This document shows positions 46,801 through 55,988 of a stretch of DNA of 64,000 bases, piece by piece. The position numbers and the translations under genes were made by a program. Positions within the stretch are counted from its first letter, which is position 1. The number at the start of each line of letters is the position of its first letter. The notes beneath the pieces were generated by a model. That model saw only the letters and a list, made by a program, of their open reading frames with translations. It made no database searches and was not told where the DNA came from. The DNA comes from Limnobacter thiooxidans (GTDB lineage: Bacteria; Pseudomonadota; Gammaproteobacteria; Burkholderiales; Burkholderiaceae_B). Location: the NCBI RefSeq assembly GCF_036323495.1, contig NZ_AP028947.1, positions 3,224,001 to 3,288,000 on the forward strand. The letters are read 5' to 3'.

Positions 46801-47291
46801 GGACCCTGAAACCACTCAGCGATGGCTCCCGAGCTGCAAACAATCCGTCCCTGATCCAGTTTCAAAGGGCTGCCCGAATTCGGGATGTGTTCTTTTCAGG
46901 AAACAAGGCTTCGCCAGGCTTTGAAGTGGAAATGCGCCTGGTGAATTCGAGCAATCCGGACGATGTGTTCTACCTGGAAAACAACGGCGAACTAAAAATG
47001 TTTTCACGACAGTTTCAACCCAATCATCGAATTCAATGGGGTGGGCAATCCCCATCCGCCACACTTCGTGTACGAGCTTCGGAAGGCTCTTACAAAACCT
47101 ATTCGGGCCCTTGGGCGCTTTTCAGGCTGTTCGACGCGAGCCAGATTCAAAACACCGAGCGCCCTGAAAAATTCAAGGCGAAATTCACACTCGATGGCAA
47201 GCAGTTTGATTTTGAAATACTGGCGAATTCGGCTTTTAACCCCTTGCGTCTTCATGAGCTACGTCAGTTTCGTTGCCCGGGCAATCTATGA
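43824..47291 (+). CDS. tssM: T6SS membrane protein TssM (IcmF)
   Basis: A 1155-residue IcmF protein with two N-terminal membrane segments, a Walker A (GPPGSGKTT, about 124-132), a third membrane segment near residue 430, and a large periplasmic C-terminal part. Together with TssL it forms the trans-envelope channel. I chose the ATG at 43824, 16 bp after tssL; the frame is open 15 codons further up. It overlaps tagF by 4 bp. Confidence 0.95.
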   Translation: MLLRFVFCLLAFFGFLALVWFVGPIVSIGEYKPLEGLWPRFALIALMALLIFGPLGWRWWTLRKAEQALKVGLTRQDEQARVQSAKLQEIFTEAVNTLKKHQSRKAWYQSKPGLYELPWYVMIGPPGSGKTTALHNAGLRFPLQENLGKDPIKGVGGTRNCDWWFTDQAVLIDTAGRFTTQDSDQATDAAAWNSFLGLLKKHRPRQPVNGVLLTLSIHELLDSPAQRRETAGKIALRLQEMIRILGMCPPVYVLVTKLDLLSGFKETFGRLSEQERAQAWGVNFEHPNLLDITLKDTLPHALNEMIARLSEQLNVRLDREELEHRRIKLFEFPLAMAQLKPAIEDVLLQALQCGSPFEKPITLRGVYFSSGTQDGNVFDRILSGMGTPSRHADTNTAGQGKSFFIQAMLSKVVFAEQHLAAYVRRKALLSTVSYFATLGLALLVFGLLCAGWWLSHTNNSNAMAQTLDRSSVMKAQAAALPTEAQASLQALFRALDTLQGVVTQSPDELTYHLGLNQDVKLQQAEQLAYRRALSEALMPHVAKRLEDRLRASLNQDMELAYESLKAYVMIHSPQYFDAQALASWVVFDWKQNVFSAYGPDLKTRAVAHLEAAIALGAPTGLPAIDLELVNTARQAIGVQSLEQRLYKRMLRFFKPGSIPDFNLIQTVGVSAAAVFTRPSGQSLNQGVDAFFTREAYVSHFLPSLPAEAARLNKEAGWVMGDSHAALNDEPHNLLQRTRQLYIEDYINTWDSYLKDVEIQRPTQFDQAVNLARVLASPQSPLKKFLEGVSGNTRLAGQSTQLASKAESLANQKASQSLSSNAALLADSDFKPVDIDVPLEQQVDDYFSDINGLFEGNPPSYAQVSTLLNDLYAQLAAVASAKKSKTAPPPPAAMDALQVGAGLLPEPVRAIVGQLAGQGSAQGRAAERANLTADLRPLQEVCQRTVANRYPIHAGSGLDVLTDDFARFFGPSGLMDQFFSSRLANLVDTGTGSWTLKPLSDGSRAANNPSLIQFQRAARIRDVFFSGNKASPGFEVEMRLVNSSNPDDVFYLENNGELKMFSRQFQPNHRIQWGGQSPSATLRVRASEGSYKTYSGPWALFRLFDASQIQNTERPEKFKAKFTLDGKQFDFEILANSAFNPLRLHELRQFRCPGNL

Positions 47292-47914
47292 ACCACCAGA
47301 CCCGAGTACGCAACATCGCCTGGTTTGGGAAACTGCCGTGTGTGGGCGATTTCTGCAGTCACAACATGAGCATTTGTTTGCTCAGCGAGCTGGATGACTG
47401 GTTGAGCACGGCCATGCAAGCGGGCTCAAGTTCACACGGCCCCGCCTGGATACGGGCGTACTTTGAAACACCCATTCATGGCTTCGTGTTGGGTCACAAT
47501 ACACTGCCATCGCAGGGCGAATTGCTTGTTGTCGGGGTGCTCATGCCCTCTGTGGACAAGGCAGGACGTGCGTTTCCCTTTGTACTACTGGAGCAGCTTG
47601 ACAGCAGTACCTGCACGGAATTGTCGTGCAAAGAATTGGCTGACTGGTTCTTGCATGCCCACACGGTGTGTGCTGATGCGTTGAACGAGGAATGGCCTCT
47701 GCTGAAACTGAACGACGCGCTTTCAGGGCTGCCGACAATTCGCGCTGAACACGGGCCGGGCACAACACTGGCTGTGCAACGGGAAGGCACCCACTGGTTC
47801 CGGATTGATCATGCAGGCCAGATCACCAGGGTGATGCAACACCACGGCTTGCCACGCACACAAGCCTTTGGTGCATTGCTAGGGCGAATATCCCCAAGTT
47901 CATTGACACCATGA
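47288..47914 (+). CDS. tagF: T6SS-associated protein TagF
   Basis: About 208 residues; WFGKLPCVGDFCSHN is the TagF signature. TagF is a repressor of T6SS activity that binds Fha in some species. The ATG at 47288 overlaps the tssM stop (ATGA), and its own stop overlaps the ppkA start by 4 bp. Confidence 0.85.
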   Translation: MNHQTRVRNIAWFGKLPCVGDFCSHNMSICLLSELDDWLSTAMQAGSSSHGPAWIRAYFETPIHGFVLGHNTLPSQGELLVVGVLMPSVDKAGRAFPFVLLEQLDSSTCTELSCKELADWFLHAHTVCADALNEEWPLLKLNDALSGLPTIRAEHGPGTTLAVQREGTHWFRIDHAGQITRVMQHHGLPRTQAFGALLGRISPSSLTP

Positions 47915-49593
47915 ACGACCACACAGTCATTCAATCAGCCCCAGCGGTGAGTGGGAACTCAGGCCAACAGCCCTTGCCTGTAGGTGCTCTGATCGAGGGC
48001 TTCGAGATCCGGGGGATCATCGGCCTGGGTGGCTTTGGTATTGTGTATGAAGCTTGGGATCCCATGCTGGAAAGGCAGGTGGCCTTGAAGGAATATCTGC
48101 CGGGCACGCTGGCGATGCGATTACCCACTGGCGAGGTTCAGGTTCGTGATGAGCGACATCGCAATACCTTTGATGCAGGCATGCGCAGCTTCATCAATGA
48201 GGCCCGTTTGCTGGCCCAGTTCGACCACGCAGCGCTGGTCAAGGTTTACCGCTTTTGGGAAATGAGTGGTACAGCGTACATGGTCATGCCACTGTACCGG
48301 GGCATTACCCTCAAGCAACATCATGAACAGCAAGAGGAACCACTGGCAGAAAGCACACTTGTGCCCTGGCTGGTTGCATTGACCGAGGCGCTTGAGGTGA
48401 TGCACCAGCAGCAGTGTTATCACCGGGACATTTCGCCGGAAAACATCATTATTCAGGAAAACACAGGCCTGCCGATTCTGCTGGACTTTGGCGCAGCAAG
48501 GCGTGCCATCGGCCATGTGTCACAACCCTTCACCGTTATTTTGAAGGCGAGCTACGCGCCGATCGAACAATACGCCGAATTGCCTTCTCTGAGCCAAGGG
48601 CCGTGGACCGATGTGTATGCACTGGCTGCGGTTGCTCATTTTCTCATGACCGGTAAAACACCCCCGTCTTCGGTCGGTCGGATGGTCAATGACAGCTACA
48701 CGCCGCTGGTGGAGCAGGAAAACCTGCCATTCAGTACGGCTTTGAAAAAGGCGGTGGACCGCGCCTTGGCCGTTCAACCCGGAGAGCGCACCCAATGCAT
48801 GCGGCAATTTCGTGAGGCCTTGTTGAACCAGCAGCCTGATGTGCTGGATCTTTTCAGTCCACCCACGCAAGGGGATAAGTTACAGCCCAACCTTGCAAGC
48901 CCTGTGAATAGCCGACAGAACAAACAGGAATACGGACAGTACTGGCGTTGTGCAGCGGGCGCAGGCCTGTTGAGTGTGTTGATCCTGATTTCGCTGCCAT
49001 GGATTTTAACCGGCACGCAGGTTGAACAACCGGTGTTGATACCTTCTGAAACTTCATCGGCAAAGGAGCCCTCACCGGAGACGTTGCCCAACGAGGAAAC
49101 AACCAGTGCCATGTCGAAAGCGTCACCCGATGTGTATGGCGCTTTTCAGGCCGTGTTGAACCGTACCCACTTTGCGCTGGAAATTCAGCCCAAAGAAACC
49201 GTTTTAAAAATTGGTGAAGACCTGCTTCGGTTTGGTATTGTTTCGCCCATTTCAGGGTACGTGGCGGTGTACGTAAGATCTTCAGACAACACCTTGATTC
49301 AACTGCTGCCAAACGCGCGAGTGCCCGCCATTCGAATAGAGTCAGGACAGTTGCTTGAGTTGCCGCCAGCGAATGAGCCCATTCAGGCAGCAGGCCCTGA
49401 AGGCTTGAACCAGTTCCTGATTGTGGTCACTGAACAAGCTCGGGATTACGCACACCTGAAACTTCAGGATCATTACGGATTTGGCCTGATCGAACATTCG
49501 GTGCAAAATCTGGAAGGAACAAGCCCGTGCAGTTCAACAAGTTGCAGGGATCAAATGGCCGCTGGCTGGTTTTCAGTTGAAGAAATGGATTGA
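47911..49593 (+). CDS. ppkA: T6SS Ser/Thr protein kinase PpkA
   Basis: A 560-residue membrane kinase. Kinase domain about 30-300: glycine loop GLGGFGIVYEA, Lys in VALKEY, catalytic HRDISPENI, DFGAAR. A membrane segment lies at about 347-368, and the periplasmic part (415-530) resembles a DUF4384-type domain. It phosphorylates Fha in known systems. Last gene of the rightward arm. Confidence 0.9.
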   Translation: MNDHTVIQSAPAVSGNSGQQPLPVGALIEGFEIRGIIGLGGFGIVYEAWDPMLERQVALKEYLPGTLAMRLPTGEVQVRDERHRNTFDAGMRSFINEARLLAQFDHAALVKVYRFWEMSGTAYMVMPLYRGITLKQHHEQQEEPLAESTLVPWLVALTEALEVMHQQQCYHRDISPENIIIQENTGLPILLDFGAARRAIGHVSQPFTVILKASYAPIEQYAELPSLSQGPWTDVYALAAVAHFLMTGKTPPSSVGRMVNDSYTPLVEQENLPFSTALKKAVDRALAVQPGERTQCMRQFREALLNQQPDVLDLFSPPTQGDKLQPNLASPVNSRQNKQEYGQYWRCAAGAGLLSVLILISLPWILTGTQVEQPVLIPSETSSAKEPSPETLPNEETTSAMSKASPDVYGAFQAVLNRTHFALEIQPKETVLKIGEDLLRFGIVSPISGYVAVYVRSSDNTLIQLLPNARVPAIRIESGQLLELPPANEPIQAAGPEGLNQFLIVVTEQARDYAHLKLQDHYGFGLIEHSVQNLEGTSPCSSTSCRDQMAAGWFSVEEMD

Positions 49594-49670
49594 TTATTCT
49601 GTAGAATAAATTCATAGGGCACGATGTTATTCAAAACATTACATAAAAAGCTCAAAATTCTGGAGACGAC

Positions 49671-50678
49671 ATGAAAACCAAAACTGCAGCAGCATTGACC
49701 CTGCTGGGCGCTTGCCTGGCCACACCCTTTTCAGCTTACGCTGCCACCACCAAGATGTGCATTTTCGACATTGCCGGGCGCAGTGGGCCGGCTTTTGCAC
49801 AGGCGCGCGATTACGCCGTGGCCGCAAAAGGTTGGGGGGCCACCATTGAGCTGGAAGCTTATGTGGACGAACGCCTTGCTGCAGAAGACTTCAAGACGGG
49901 CAAATGCGATGCAGCTGCAATTTCCACGCTGCGTGGCAGGCAATTCAACAAGTTCGTTGGAAGCATTGATTCGATTGGCGCCGTGCCCACCTACAAGCAC
50001 CTGCGCACAGTGATTGAGTTGATGGGCAGCCCAAAGCTGGCCGACAAAATGACATCGGGCTTGTTCGAGGTGGCTGGTATTTTGCCAATCGGCGCTGCCT
50101 ACGTGATGGTGAATGACCGCGCAATCAACTCCGTTGAAAAAGCCGCAGGCAAAAAAATTGCAGTACTGGATTACGACAAGTCCCAGGCCAAAATGGTCCA
50201 ACAGCTTGGTGCACAGCCCGTGTCCAGCGAGGTCATCAATTTCGGCACCAAGTTCAACAACGGGCAGGTGGACATCATTGCCGCACCCACCATTGCTTAT
50301 CAACCCCTGGAACTTTACAAGGGCATTGGTACGAAAGGTGGAATTTACCGGTTTCCGCTGGTGCAGCTGACCGCCAACATTCTGATCAAGAAAGACAGCT
50401 TCCCGGCTGGATTTGGGCAAAAGTCGAGGGAGTGGACACAAAAGCAGTTTGACCGTGCGATCGCCTTGGTGGACACCTCAGAAAAGGCAGTACCTGCCAG
50501 CGTGTGGCTGGATATCCCTGCCGGGGACCGGGAAAAATACGATGTCCTGATGCGGGAATCTCGCATTCAGATGACTACGGAAGGATTCTACGACCCCGAG
50601 ATGATGAAAATCCTCAAGCGTATTCGTTGCAGACTGGACGGTAGTTTGGGCGAATGTGCCGACAAGCGGGAACTTTGA
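49671..50678 (+). CDS. Putative periplasmic solute-binding protein
   Basis: A 335-residue protein with a signal peptide (SAYA-AT, about residue 25). The body resembles periplasmic binding proteins of the TRAP/DUF6091 kind: KMCIFDIAGRSGPA, DFKTGKCDAAAIS, KKIAVLDYDKSQAK. No transporter genes are adjacent, so its substrate and partners are unknown. Confidence 0.65.
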   Translation: MKTKTAAALTLLGACLATPFSAYAATTKMCIFDIAGRSGPAFAQARDYAVAAKGWGATIELEAYVDERLAAEDFKTGKCDAAAISTLRGRQFNKFVGSIDSIGAVPTYKHLRTVIELMGSPKLADKMTSGLFEVAGILPIGAAYVMVNDRAINSVEKAAGKKIAVLDYDKSQAKMVQQLGAQPVSSEVINFGTKFNNGQVDIIAAPTIAYQPLELYKGIGTKGGIYRFPLVQLTANILIKKDSFPAGFGQKSREWTQKQFDRAIALVDTSEKAVPASVWLDIPAGDREKYDVLMRESRIQMTTEGFYDPEMMKILKRIRCRLDGSLGECADKREL

Positions 50679-50977
50679 TTTAACAGTCAAACGCTTGTTA
50701 AAAGATCAAAAACCTCATCCGCGATTTGGGCTGTTTTATAACCTGTTGTTTTTCAGGCATAAAACAGTCCAGAAACAACAAGATTCACACCAATTTCAAA
50801 AATGTTAAATTCAACCCGTAGCCACCAATTTACAAAATTAACTTTCATTTACACAAAAACCATAATATTGCTGTCTTTTCGTGGCAATTTCTCTATAGAC
50901 CCAAACTATTACTAACTGGACAATTCGCGCAGTAACAATGGGTTGGCAAACGCCATCCCACAAACAGCGAGAAAGCC

Positions 50978-51379
50978 ATGAACACGTCACAGTTAAAACA
51001 GTTTGAGACCCGGCTTTGGGTTATTCGTCAAATGAAACAGGTCTCAGCTTCCCTATTGGTTGGTGTATCGACCCTGATTTTTCTGGATTCAATTCATGTA
51101 CTGAGTTCCGTGCTGCACGCGCTTGAGACGGCAGCGCTGTTTCCTTACATGATTGTGTTTGTGGCTTATTCAGTTTGCGGTGCATTCAGCCTGGGCATAC
51201 TGGCTCGCTACGCATTTATCCGCCACATGAAACGGGTTGAAGTGGACATTGAACGGGCTTGGCTGAAGCGCAAACAGGCCGAGGTCACAGCAAAACGGTC
51301 CTCATTCAAACTAGTCCGTGGGCCTGTTCGTCAGCATGATACGAGCTACGAACCATCGCGCCAACTGCGGCGTGCGTGA
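50978..51379 (+). CDS. Small hypothetical membrane protein
   Basis: A 133-residue protein with two predicted membrane segments (about 23-45 and 50-78), then a basic tail. No family recognised. Its last 24 codons overlap the convergent lipA 3' end by 74 bp. The AT-rich 299 bp before it hold a 9-bp inverted repeat (50731-50739 / 50759-50767) and probably its promoter. Confidence 0.55.
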   Translation: MNTSQLKQFETRLWVIRQMKQVSASLLVGVSTLIFLDSIHVLSSVLHALETAALFPYMIVFVAYSVCGAFSLGILARYAFIRHMKRVEVDIERAWLKRKQAEVTAKRSSFKLVRGPVRQHDTSYEPSRQLRRA

Positions 51380-52289
51380 AACCCATTTCATAGGCTTTTT
51401 CTTCAAACATCTTGAATACGTCGGGGTGCACATAGCGGCGCACCGGCAGGTGATGCCCTGAGGGTGCCAGGTACTGACCAATGGTGATCATGTCGACCTG
51501 GTGGTCGCGCATGTCGCGCATGACCTGCAGTATTTCTTCATCCGTTTCGCCAAGCCCCACCATGATGCCGCTTTTAGTCGGCGTACCTGGGTGGGCTTTC
51601 TTGAATTCCTGCAGCAACTTCAATGAATGCTTGTAGTCGGAACCAGGACGGGCTTCCTTGTAAAGGCGCTCGGTGGTTTCGAGGTTGTGGTTCATGACGT
51701 CTGGAGGCGCGGCATTCAGAATACCCAAAGCGCGGTCAAGGCGGCCTCGGAAGTCGGGTACCAGAATTTCAATTTTTGTGTTGGGTGACAGTTCGCGTGT
51801 TTTTTCAATACAGGCAACGAAATGCCCTGCCCCGCCGTCGCGAAGGTCGTCGCGATCGACTGACGTGATAACCACATAGCTCAGCCGCAGGGCGGCAATT
51901 GTTTTGGCCAGATTCAGGGGTTCATTTTCGTCGAGCGGATCGGGGCGACCATGGCCCACATCGCAGAATGGACAACGGCGTGTGCACTTGTCACCCATGA
52001 TCATGAAGGTGGCTGTGCCCTTGCCAAAACATTCACCAATGTTGGGGCAAGACGCTTCTTCGCACACGGTGTGCAGCTTGTGTTCGCGGAGAATTTCCTT
52101 GATTTCATAGAAACGTGTAGAGGGTGAGCCCGCCTTCACACGAATCCAGCTGGGCTTTTTCAACTGCTCCACGGGCACAATCTTGATGGGAATTCGGGCA
52201 GTTTTGGCAGCAGCTTTTTGCTTGATGGTCGGATCGCTGACCGCACTCAGTTCTTTGGCGACGGCGGATTTTTCATTGATCTCAGACAC
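51306..52289 (-). CDS. lipA: Lipoyl synthase
   Basis: A 327-residue radical-SAM enzyme that inserts two sulfurs into the octanoyl chain. The auxiliary cluster motif [12 protein letters not shown] and the SAM cluster motif CTRRCPFC are both intact; the end [12 protein letters not shown] matches the family. GTG start with GGGAGC upstream. It follows lipB after 38 bp. Confidence 0.97.
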   Translation of the reverse strand: MSEINEKSAVAKELSAVSDPTIKQKAAAKTARIPIKIVPVEQLKKPSWIRVKAGSPSTRFYEIKEILREHKLHTVCEEASCPNIGECFGKGTATFMIMGDKCTRRCPFCDVGHGRPDPLDENEPLNLAKTIAALRLSYVVITSVDRDDLRDGGAGHFVACIEKTRELSPNTKIEILVPDFRGRLDRALGILNAAPPDVMNHNLETTERLYKEARPGSDYKHSLKLLQEFKKAHPGTPTKSGIMVGLGETDEEILQVMRDMRDHQVDMITIGQYLAPSGHHLPVRRYVHPDVFKMFEEKAYEMGFTHAAVGAMVRSSYHADEQAHGLV

Positions 52290-52327
52290 GTTTTTGCTCC
52301 CTGGCCAGCGACAGGCCGGCTTTTTGT

Positions 52328-53035
52328 TTACTTTGCCACTGCGCTTCGCGCGGCTTCAAGATGCTGAATCAGATATTTCATCAGATGCACCTGCATATCA
52401 TGGAGTGAAATTTTAACACCAATCGAGCTCAAATCCACGGTTTCCAACCCTTGGTATCCACAGGGATTGATGTGCTGAAAAGGGGTCAGGTCCATGTCAA
52501 CGTTCAGGGACAAGCCGTGATAGGCACAGCCCTTTCGGATCTTGATCCCGAGGGCGGCAATTTTGGCCAGTTCACCATTCTGCAGGGTGTATACACCGGG
52601 GGCTGTGGGTTTTCGTTGGGCATCTGCCACACCGACCGCGATCAAGGCGTCAATAATGGCTTGTTCCAGCAATTGCACATATTCCCGAACCTTTAAACCG
52701 AATCGTCGAAGATCCAGAAGTGGATACACCACGATTTGGCCCGGGCCATGGTAGGTAATTTGCCCACCCCGGTCGGTATTGACCAAGGGAATGTTGCTGC
52801 GCTGCAACATGTGAGCAGGGTCTCCGGCCAGGCCCAAGGTAAAAACCGGCGGGTGTTCACATATCCAGATCTGGTCGCTGATTAGCCCGCTGAGCTGCTC
52901 TGTGCGGGCATCTGTGAAATTTCGCATAGCCTCCCAGGTGGGCAAATAGTCGACCAGGCCCAGTTCCTGAATTTGAATAGAGCCTCCAACTTGCAAGTTG
53001 ATAACTTGCGGTGCGCTTTCTTCCTGGGGGATCAT
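52328..53035 (-). CDS. lipB: Octanoyl-ACP:protein octanoyltransferase
   Basis: A 235-residue Lip[22 protein letters not shown] and the Lys-Ile-Ala-Ala-Leu-Gly-Ile-Lys region ([13 protein letters not shown]) are diagnostic; the catalytic Cys is in INPCG. It makes the octanoylated protein used by LipA. I chose the ATG at 53035; the frame is open 14 codons upstream. Confidence 0.97.
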   Translation of the reverse strand: MIPQEESAPQVINLQVGGSIQIQELGLVDYLPTWEAMRNFTDARTEQLSGLISDQIWICEHPPVFTLGLAGDPAHMLQRSNIPLVNTDRGGQITYHGPGQIVVYPLLDLRRFGLKVREYVQLLEQAIIDALIAVGVADAQRKPTAPGVYTLQNGELAKIAALGIKIRKGCAYHGLSLNVDMDLTPFQHINPCGYQGLETVDLSSIGVKISLHDMQVHLMKYLIQHLEAARSAVAK

Positions 53036-53092
53036 GTTTTTGAGATTTCCGGTTTTTACAAAGATTTTTACAAACAAGCGGTTGAGTACAAA

Positions 53093-53752
53093 ATGTCGTC
53101 AGAGTCCATTGAATGGTTTGATATTCCCAGCGTCCTTGGGCGTCGGGCTGCTTCCGTATTGGGCTTATCCAAAGTGCCTATTGTGGAACTGGACGACTCG
53201 CATCGCCCCCTGATTCTTGCACATTTGCTGGCCCTGGGTGAAACCGACCGCCGTTTGCGCTTCAGTTATGCGCTGGGCGACGCAGCCATTGCCAAGTACA
53301 CCGCCAGCATAGATTTTGAGCGTGATTCGGTATTTGGTATTTTTGGCCGGGATGATGTGTTGCTGGGCGTAGTGCACCTGGCTGCATTGAATGCACCCGA
53401 AGGCAGCAAGGCGCCCAAGGGGGCTGAACTGGGTTTGTCCTTGAACGAACAGATGCGCGGCCATGGTTTGGGAACACTGCTGTTTCAACGGGCTTTGCGC
53501 CGGGCCCGCAACGAAGGCATCGAGATGCTCTTTATCTATACCTTGATGGACAACGAGGCCATGCTGCGGATTGCGCACAAACTGAACATGCGGGTGAGCA
53601 CGGCGGATGGTCAGTGCGAAGCCCACTTGCGCGTTGAACCGGCCAGCACCGGTTCCATGGTGCGTGAATTTGTGGATGAGCACTTGGCTGGCATTGATCA
53701 TTTGTTCAAAGGTTCATTGAACCAGGTTCGTCGCTGGGCTGAAGAATTGTAA
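53093..53752 (+). CDS. GNAT family N-acetyltransferase
   Basis: About 219 residues with the acetyl-CoA-binding GNAT core: [24 protein letters not shown] (motif A, Q/RxxGxG/A), then [13 protein letters not shown]. Substrate unknown. I chose the ATG at 53093; the frame is open further upstream but runs into lipB. Divergent from lipB, with 57 bp between. Confidence 0.75.
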   Translation: MSSESIEWFDIPSVLGRRAASVLGLSKVPIVELDDSHRPLILAHLLALGETDRRLRFSYALGDAAIAKYTASIDFERDSVFGIFGRDDVLLGVVHLAALNAPEGSKAPKGAELGLSLNEQMRGHGLGTLLFQRALRRARNEGIEMLFIYTLMDNEAMLRIAHKLNMRVSTADGQCEAHLRVEPASTGSMVREFVDEHLAGIDHLFKGSLNQVRRWAEEL

Positions 53753-53761
53753 ATCTGCAAT

Positions 53762-54448
53762 TCAAAGACAAAAACCCAAACCTTGCAGCCAAACTGGTGT
53801 GGGAACCCAACCCGCCTGCCTGCCCACCATCAAACCAATTCCCAGCAAAATGACCGCGCCACTTGAACGCATCATCAACTGGTCGCCCACCTGGGTTGCC
53901 AAGGTTTGGCGCAACCTGCTGAACAATTGCAAACCCGTGCCGCTGGTCAACGCAAATACCGCCATGACCAATGCGCCCTGAAAAGGGCTACCGGCCAGGT
54001 AAGCGAGCATCAAGCCAGCCCACAACACGCCACATGGCATGAACAGCCACAACAGGCCTGCCTTGAGTGAATTGACTGCACTGGCTTTTTGCGCCATGCC
54101 AATTCGCCGTTGCAATGCAGGCGACAAATGGATGCGCTGCTGCACCAGTGCACCCAAAGGCTGGCCACGCCACAGCAGCAACACGGCAGAAAAGAACAGT
54201 ATCACCATCAACATCCAGTTCAGTGCCGTAAATACACGCGCACCGCTGGCTGCCAAGCCCAATACACTGGATGACACGCCACCAGCCAGGGCACCACCTG
54301 CGGTATAAGTCAATGTTCGGCCCGATTGAAAGGCCATGGGCTTTTCAAGCCAGGGCGCTGCAAACTGGCACGCGCACATGGAGCCGCAGTGGGGGACCGC
54401 CAACAGCCCAAGTGCCAAGGCGGAGGCAAGCAGTGACAGGCTGACCAT
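53762..54448 (-). CDS. SafE/UreH-domain membrane protein of the cbb3 locus
   Basis: A 228-residue protein with six predicted membrane helices and a conserved GLLAVPHCGSMCACQ motif, typical of the TauE/SafE or DsbD-like family often found beside cbb3 oxidase genes. It may carry copper or reducing power to the oxidase. Its start touches the hemN stop. Confidence 0.7.
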   Translation of the reverse strand: MVSLSLLASALALGLLAVPHCGSMCACQFAAPWLEKPMAFQSGRTLTYTAGGALAGGVSSSVLGLAASGARVFTALNWMLMVILFFSAVLLLWRGQPLGALVQQRIHLSPALQRRIGMAQKASAVNSLKAGLLWLFMPCGVLWAGLMLAYLAGSPFQGALVMAVFALTSGTGLQLFSRLRQTLATQVGDQLMMRSSGAVILLGIGLMVGRQAGWVPTPVWLQGLGFCL

Positions 54449-55879
54449 TCAAAGCACCTTGCTGTGCCCGCTAGAGCGCTGGTGAAGATAATGATCAAAT
54501 ACCATGGCAATGGGTCTTGCGAAAAACCAGCCTAGGGGCGTGACCTCAATGCCCTGCTCATCCATGTCGAGCAAGCCTTGCTCGGAAAACTGGCGAAGCT
54601 GGGCAAGTTCCTTCTCAAAATACGACTCGAATTCAATCCAGTGTGATTGAGAGTAATCCTGGAACTGAACGCTCCCCTGACAGAGCAAACCCATGATGAC
54701 GCTGTAGCGAATGATGTCATCCCGGGTCAACTCGTGGCCGCGAAACAGGGCAAGGTGCCCCCTTGACAGGGCGTCTTCATAGGCATCCAGTTCGCGGGTG
54801 TTTTGCACCATGACAGACCCCACTTTGCTGATTGCGCTGACCCCCAGGCCAATCAGGTCGGCATCGGGCTGGGTGGTGTAACCCTGAAAGTTGCGGTGCA
54901 GGCGCCCTTGCCTTTTGGCCACAGCCAACGGATCTTGGGGTTTTGCAAAGTGATCCATGCCAATGTAGTCGTAGCCGGCACCCTGCATGCGTTCAATCGC
55001 CTGCGCCAGCAATGCCACACGGCCAGCAGCGTCGGGCAGGTCCTCGCTGTGAATACGCCGTTGGGGCTTGAACCGCTCTGGCAGATGGGCATAGCCGTAA
55101 AGCGCCACGCGGTCAGGGGAAAGACTGACCAGTTGATCTAGTGTTTCGGCAAATCGCTCGGGGTTTTGCTTGGGCAAGCCGTAGATCAAGTCGACGTTGA
55201 TGGATTCAAAACCCAAACGGCGTGCAGCCTTGACCAGGCTTTCCACCGACTCAAAACTCTGCTCCCGGTGTACAGCCTTTTGCACCAGCGAGTTGAAATC
55301 CTGAACGCCAAAACTGATGCGATTAAAGCCGATGCTGCGAAGGCTGAGCAAGCGGTTTTCATCCACGGTGCGGGGATCTACTTCAATGGACATTTCAGCA
55401 TTGGCTGCAAATGGAAACACCATTTTCAGCCCCTGTACCAGGCCCAGCAATTCCTTGTCATTCAAAAAAGTAGGTGTGCCCCCACCCATGTGAAACTGGG
55501 TGACCGGGGTCAGGTTGCCCGCGGCCTTTTTGGCAATCAGCATTGCCTCGTGTTCAAGACAATTCAGGTAATGGGACACACGGTCGTGTTTGCGGGTGAT
55601 GACCTTGTTGCAGGCGCAGTAGTAACACACTGATTCACAAAACGGCACATGCACATACAGCGACATGGGGCGGCGTAGCCCCCCAAGGCAACGCCCTTTC
55701 AGCGCATCTTCCAGCGCACCCACGCCCACAGATTCAGTGCATTGATCGATAGTGGGATACGAGGTGTACCGCGGGCCCGGCACATCATGGCGGGTGAGTA
55801 AATCGTTCAGGTCGACCTTGGGTCTTTGGTTACTACTGATGCCGGGTGCGGGGTTGAACTGGATAACGGTTGCTGACAT
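54449..55879 (-). CDS. hemN: Oxygen-independent coproporphyrinogen III oxidase
   Basis: A 476-residue radical-SAM enzyme of haem synthesis under low oxygen. The Fe-S motif HVPFCESVCYYCACN holds the CxxxCxxC ligands; the family's usual 450-470 residues fit. It lies beside fnr and is preceded by a perfect FNR box. Confidence 0.95.
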   Translation of the reverse strand: MSATVIQFNPAPGISSNQRPKVDLNDLLTRHDVPGPRYTSYPTIDQCTESVGVGALEDALKGRCLGGLRRPMSLYVHVPFCESVCYYCACNKVITRKHDRVSHYLNCLEHEAMLIAKKAAGNLTPVTQFHMGGGTPTFLNDKELLGLVQGLKMVFPFAANAEMSIEVDPRTVDENRLLSLRSIGFNRISFGVQDFNSLVQKAVHREQSFESVESLVKAARRLGFESINVDLIYGLPKQNPERFAETLDQLVSLSPDRVALYGYAHLPERFKPQRRIHSEDLPDAAGRVALLAQAIERMQGAGYDYIGMDHFAKPQDPLAVAKRQGRLHRNFQGYTTQPDADLIGLGVSAISKVGSVMVQNTRELDAYEDALSRGHLALFRGHELTRDDIIRYSVIMGLLCQGSVQFQDYSQSHWIEFESYFEKELAQLRQFSEQGLLDMDEQGIEVTPLGWFFARPIAMVFDHYLHQRSSGHSKVL

Positions 55880-55940
55880 GGAATGCGTCCTGTTTGACGT
55901 TTATTTGATTCCATCCTGAAGTACAACGACTCTTACTGCT

Positions 55941-55954
55941 TTGATCTGTATCAA
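55941..55954. promoter_or_regulatory. FNR box between hemN and fnr
   Basis: TTGATCTGTATCAA is a perfect TTGAT-N4-ATCAA site. For hemN it could sit near -41.5. On the fnr side a -10-like TAGAAT lies about 9 bp after it, so the box overlaps the -35 region and could give negative autoregulation. Confidence 0.9.
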
Positions 55955-55988
55955 GGCTTGCGTAGAATGACTGGATACCCCTTACTTC

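Noticed and set aside
50679..50977. Terminator or riboswitch in the AT-rich spacer
   Set aside because: The 9-bp inverted repeat has no T-run and a long interior, so I could not support either call.
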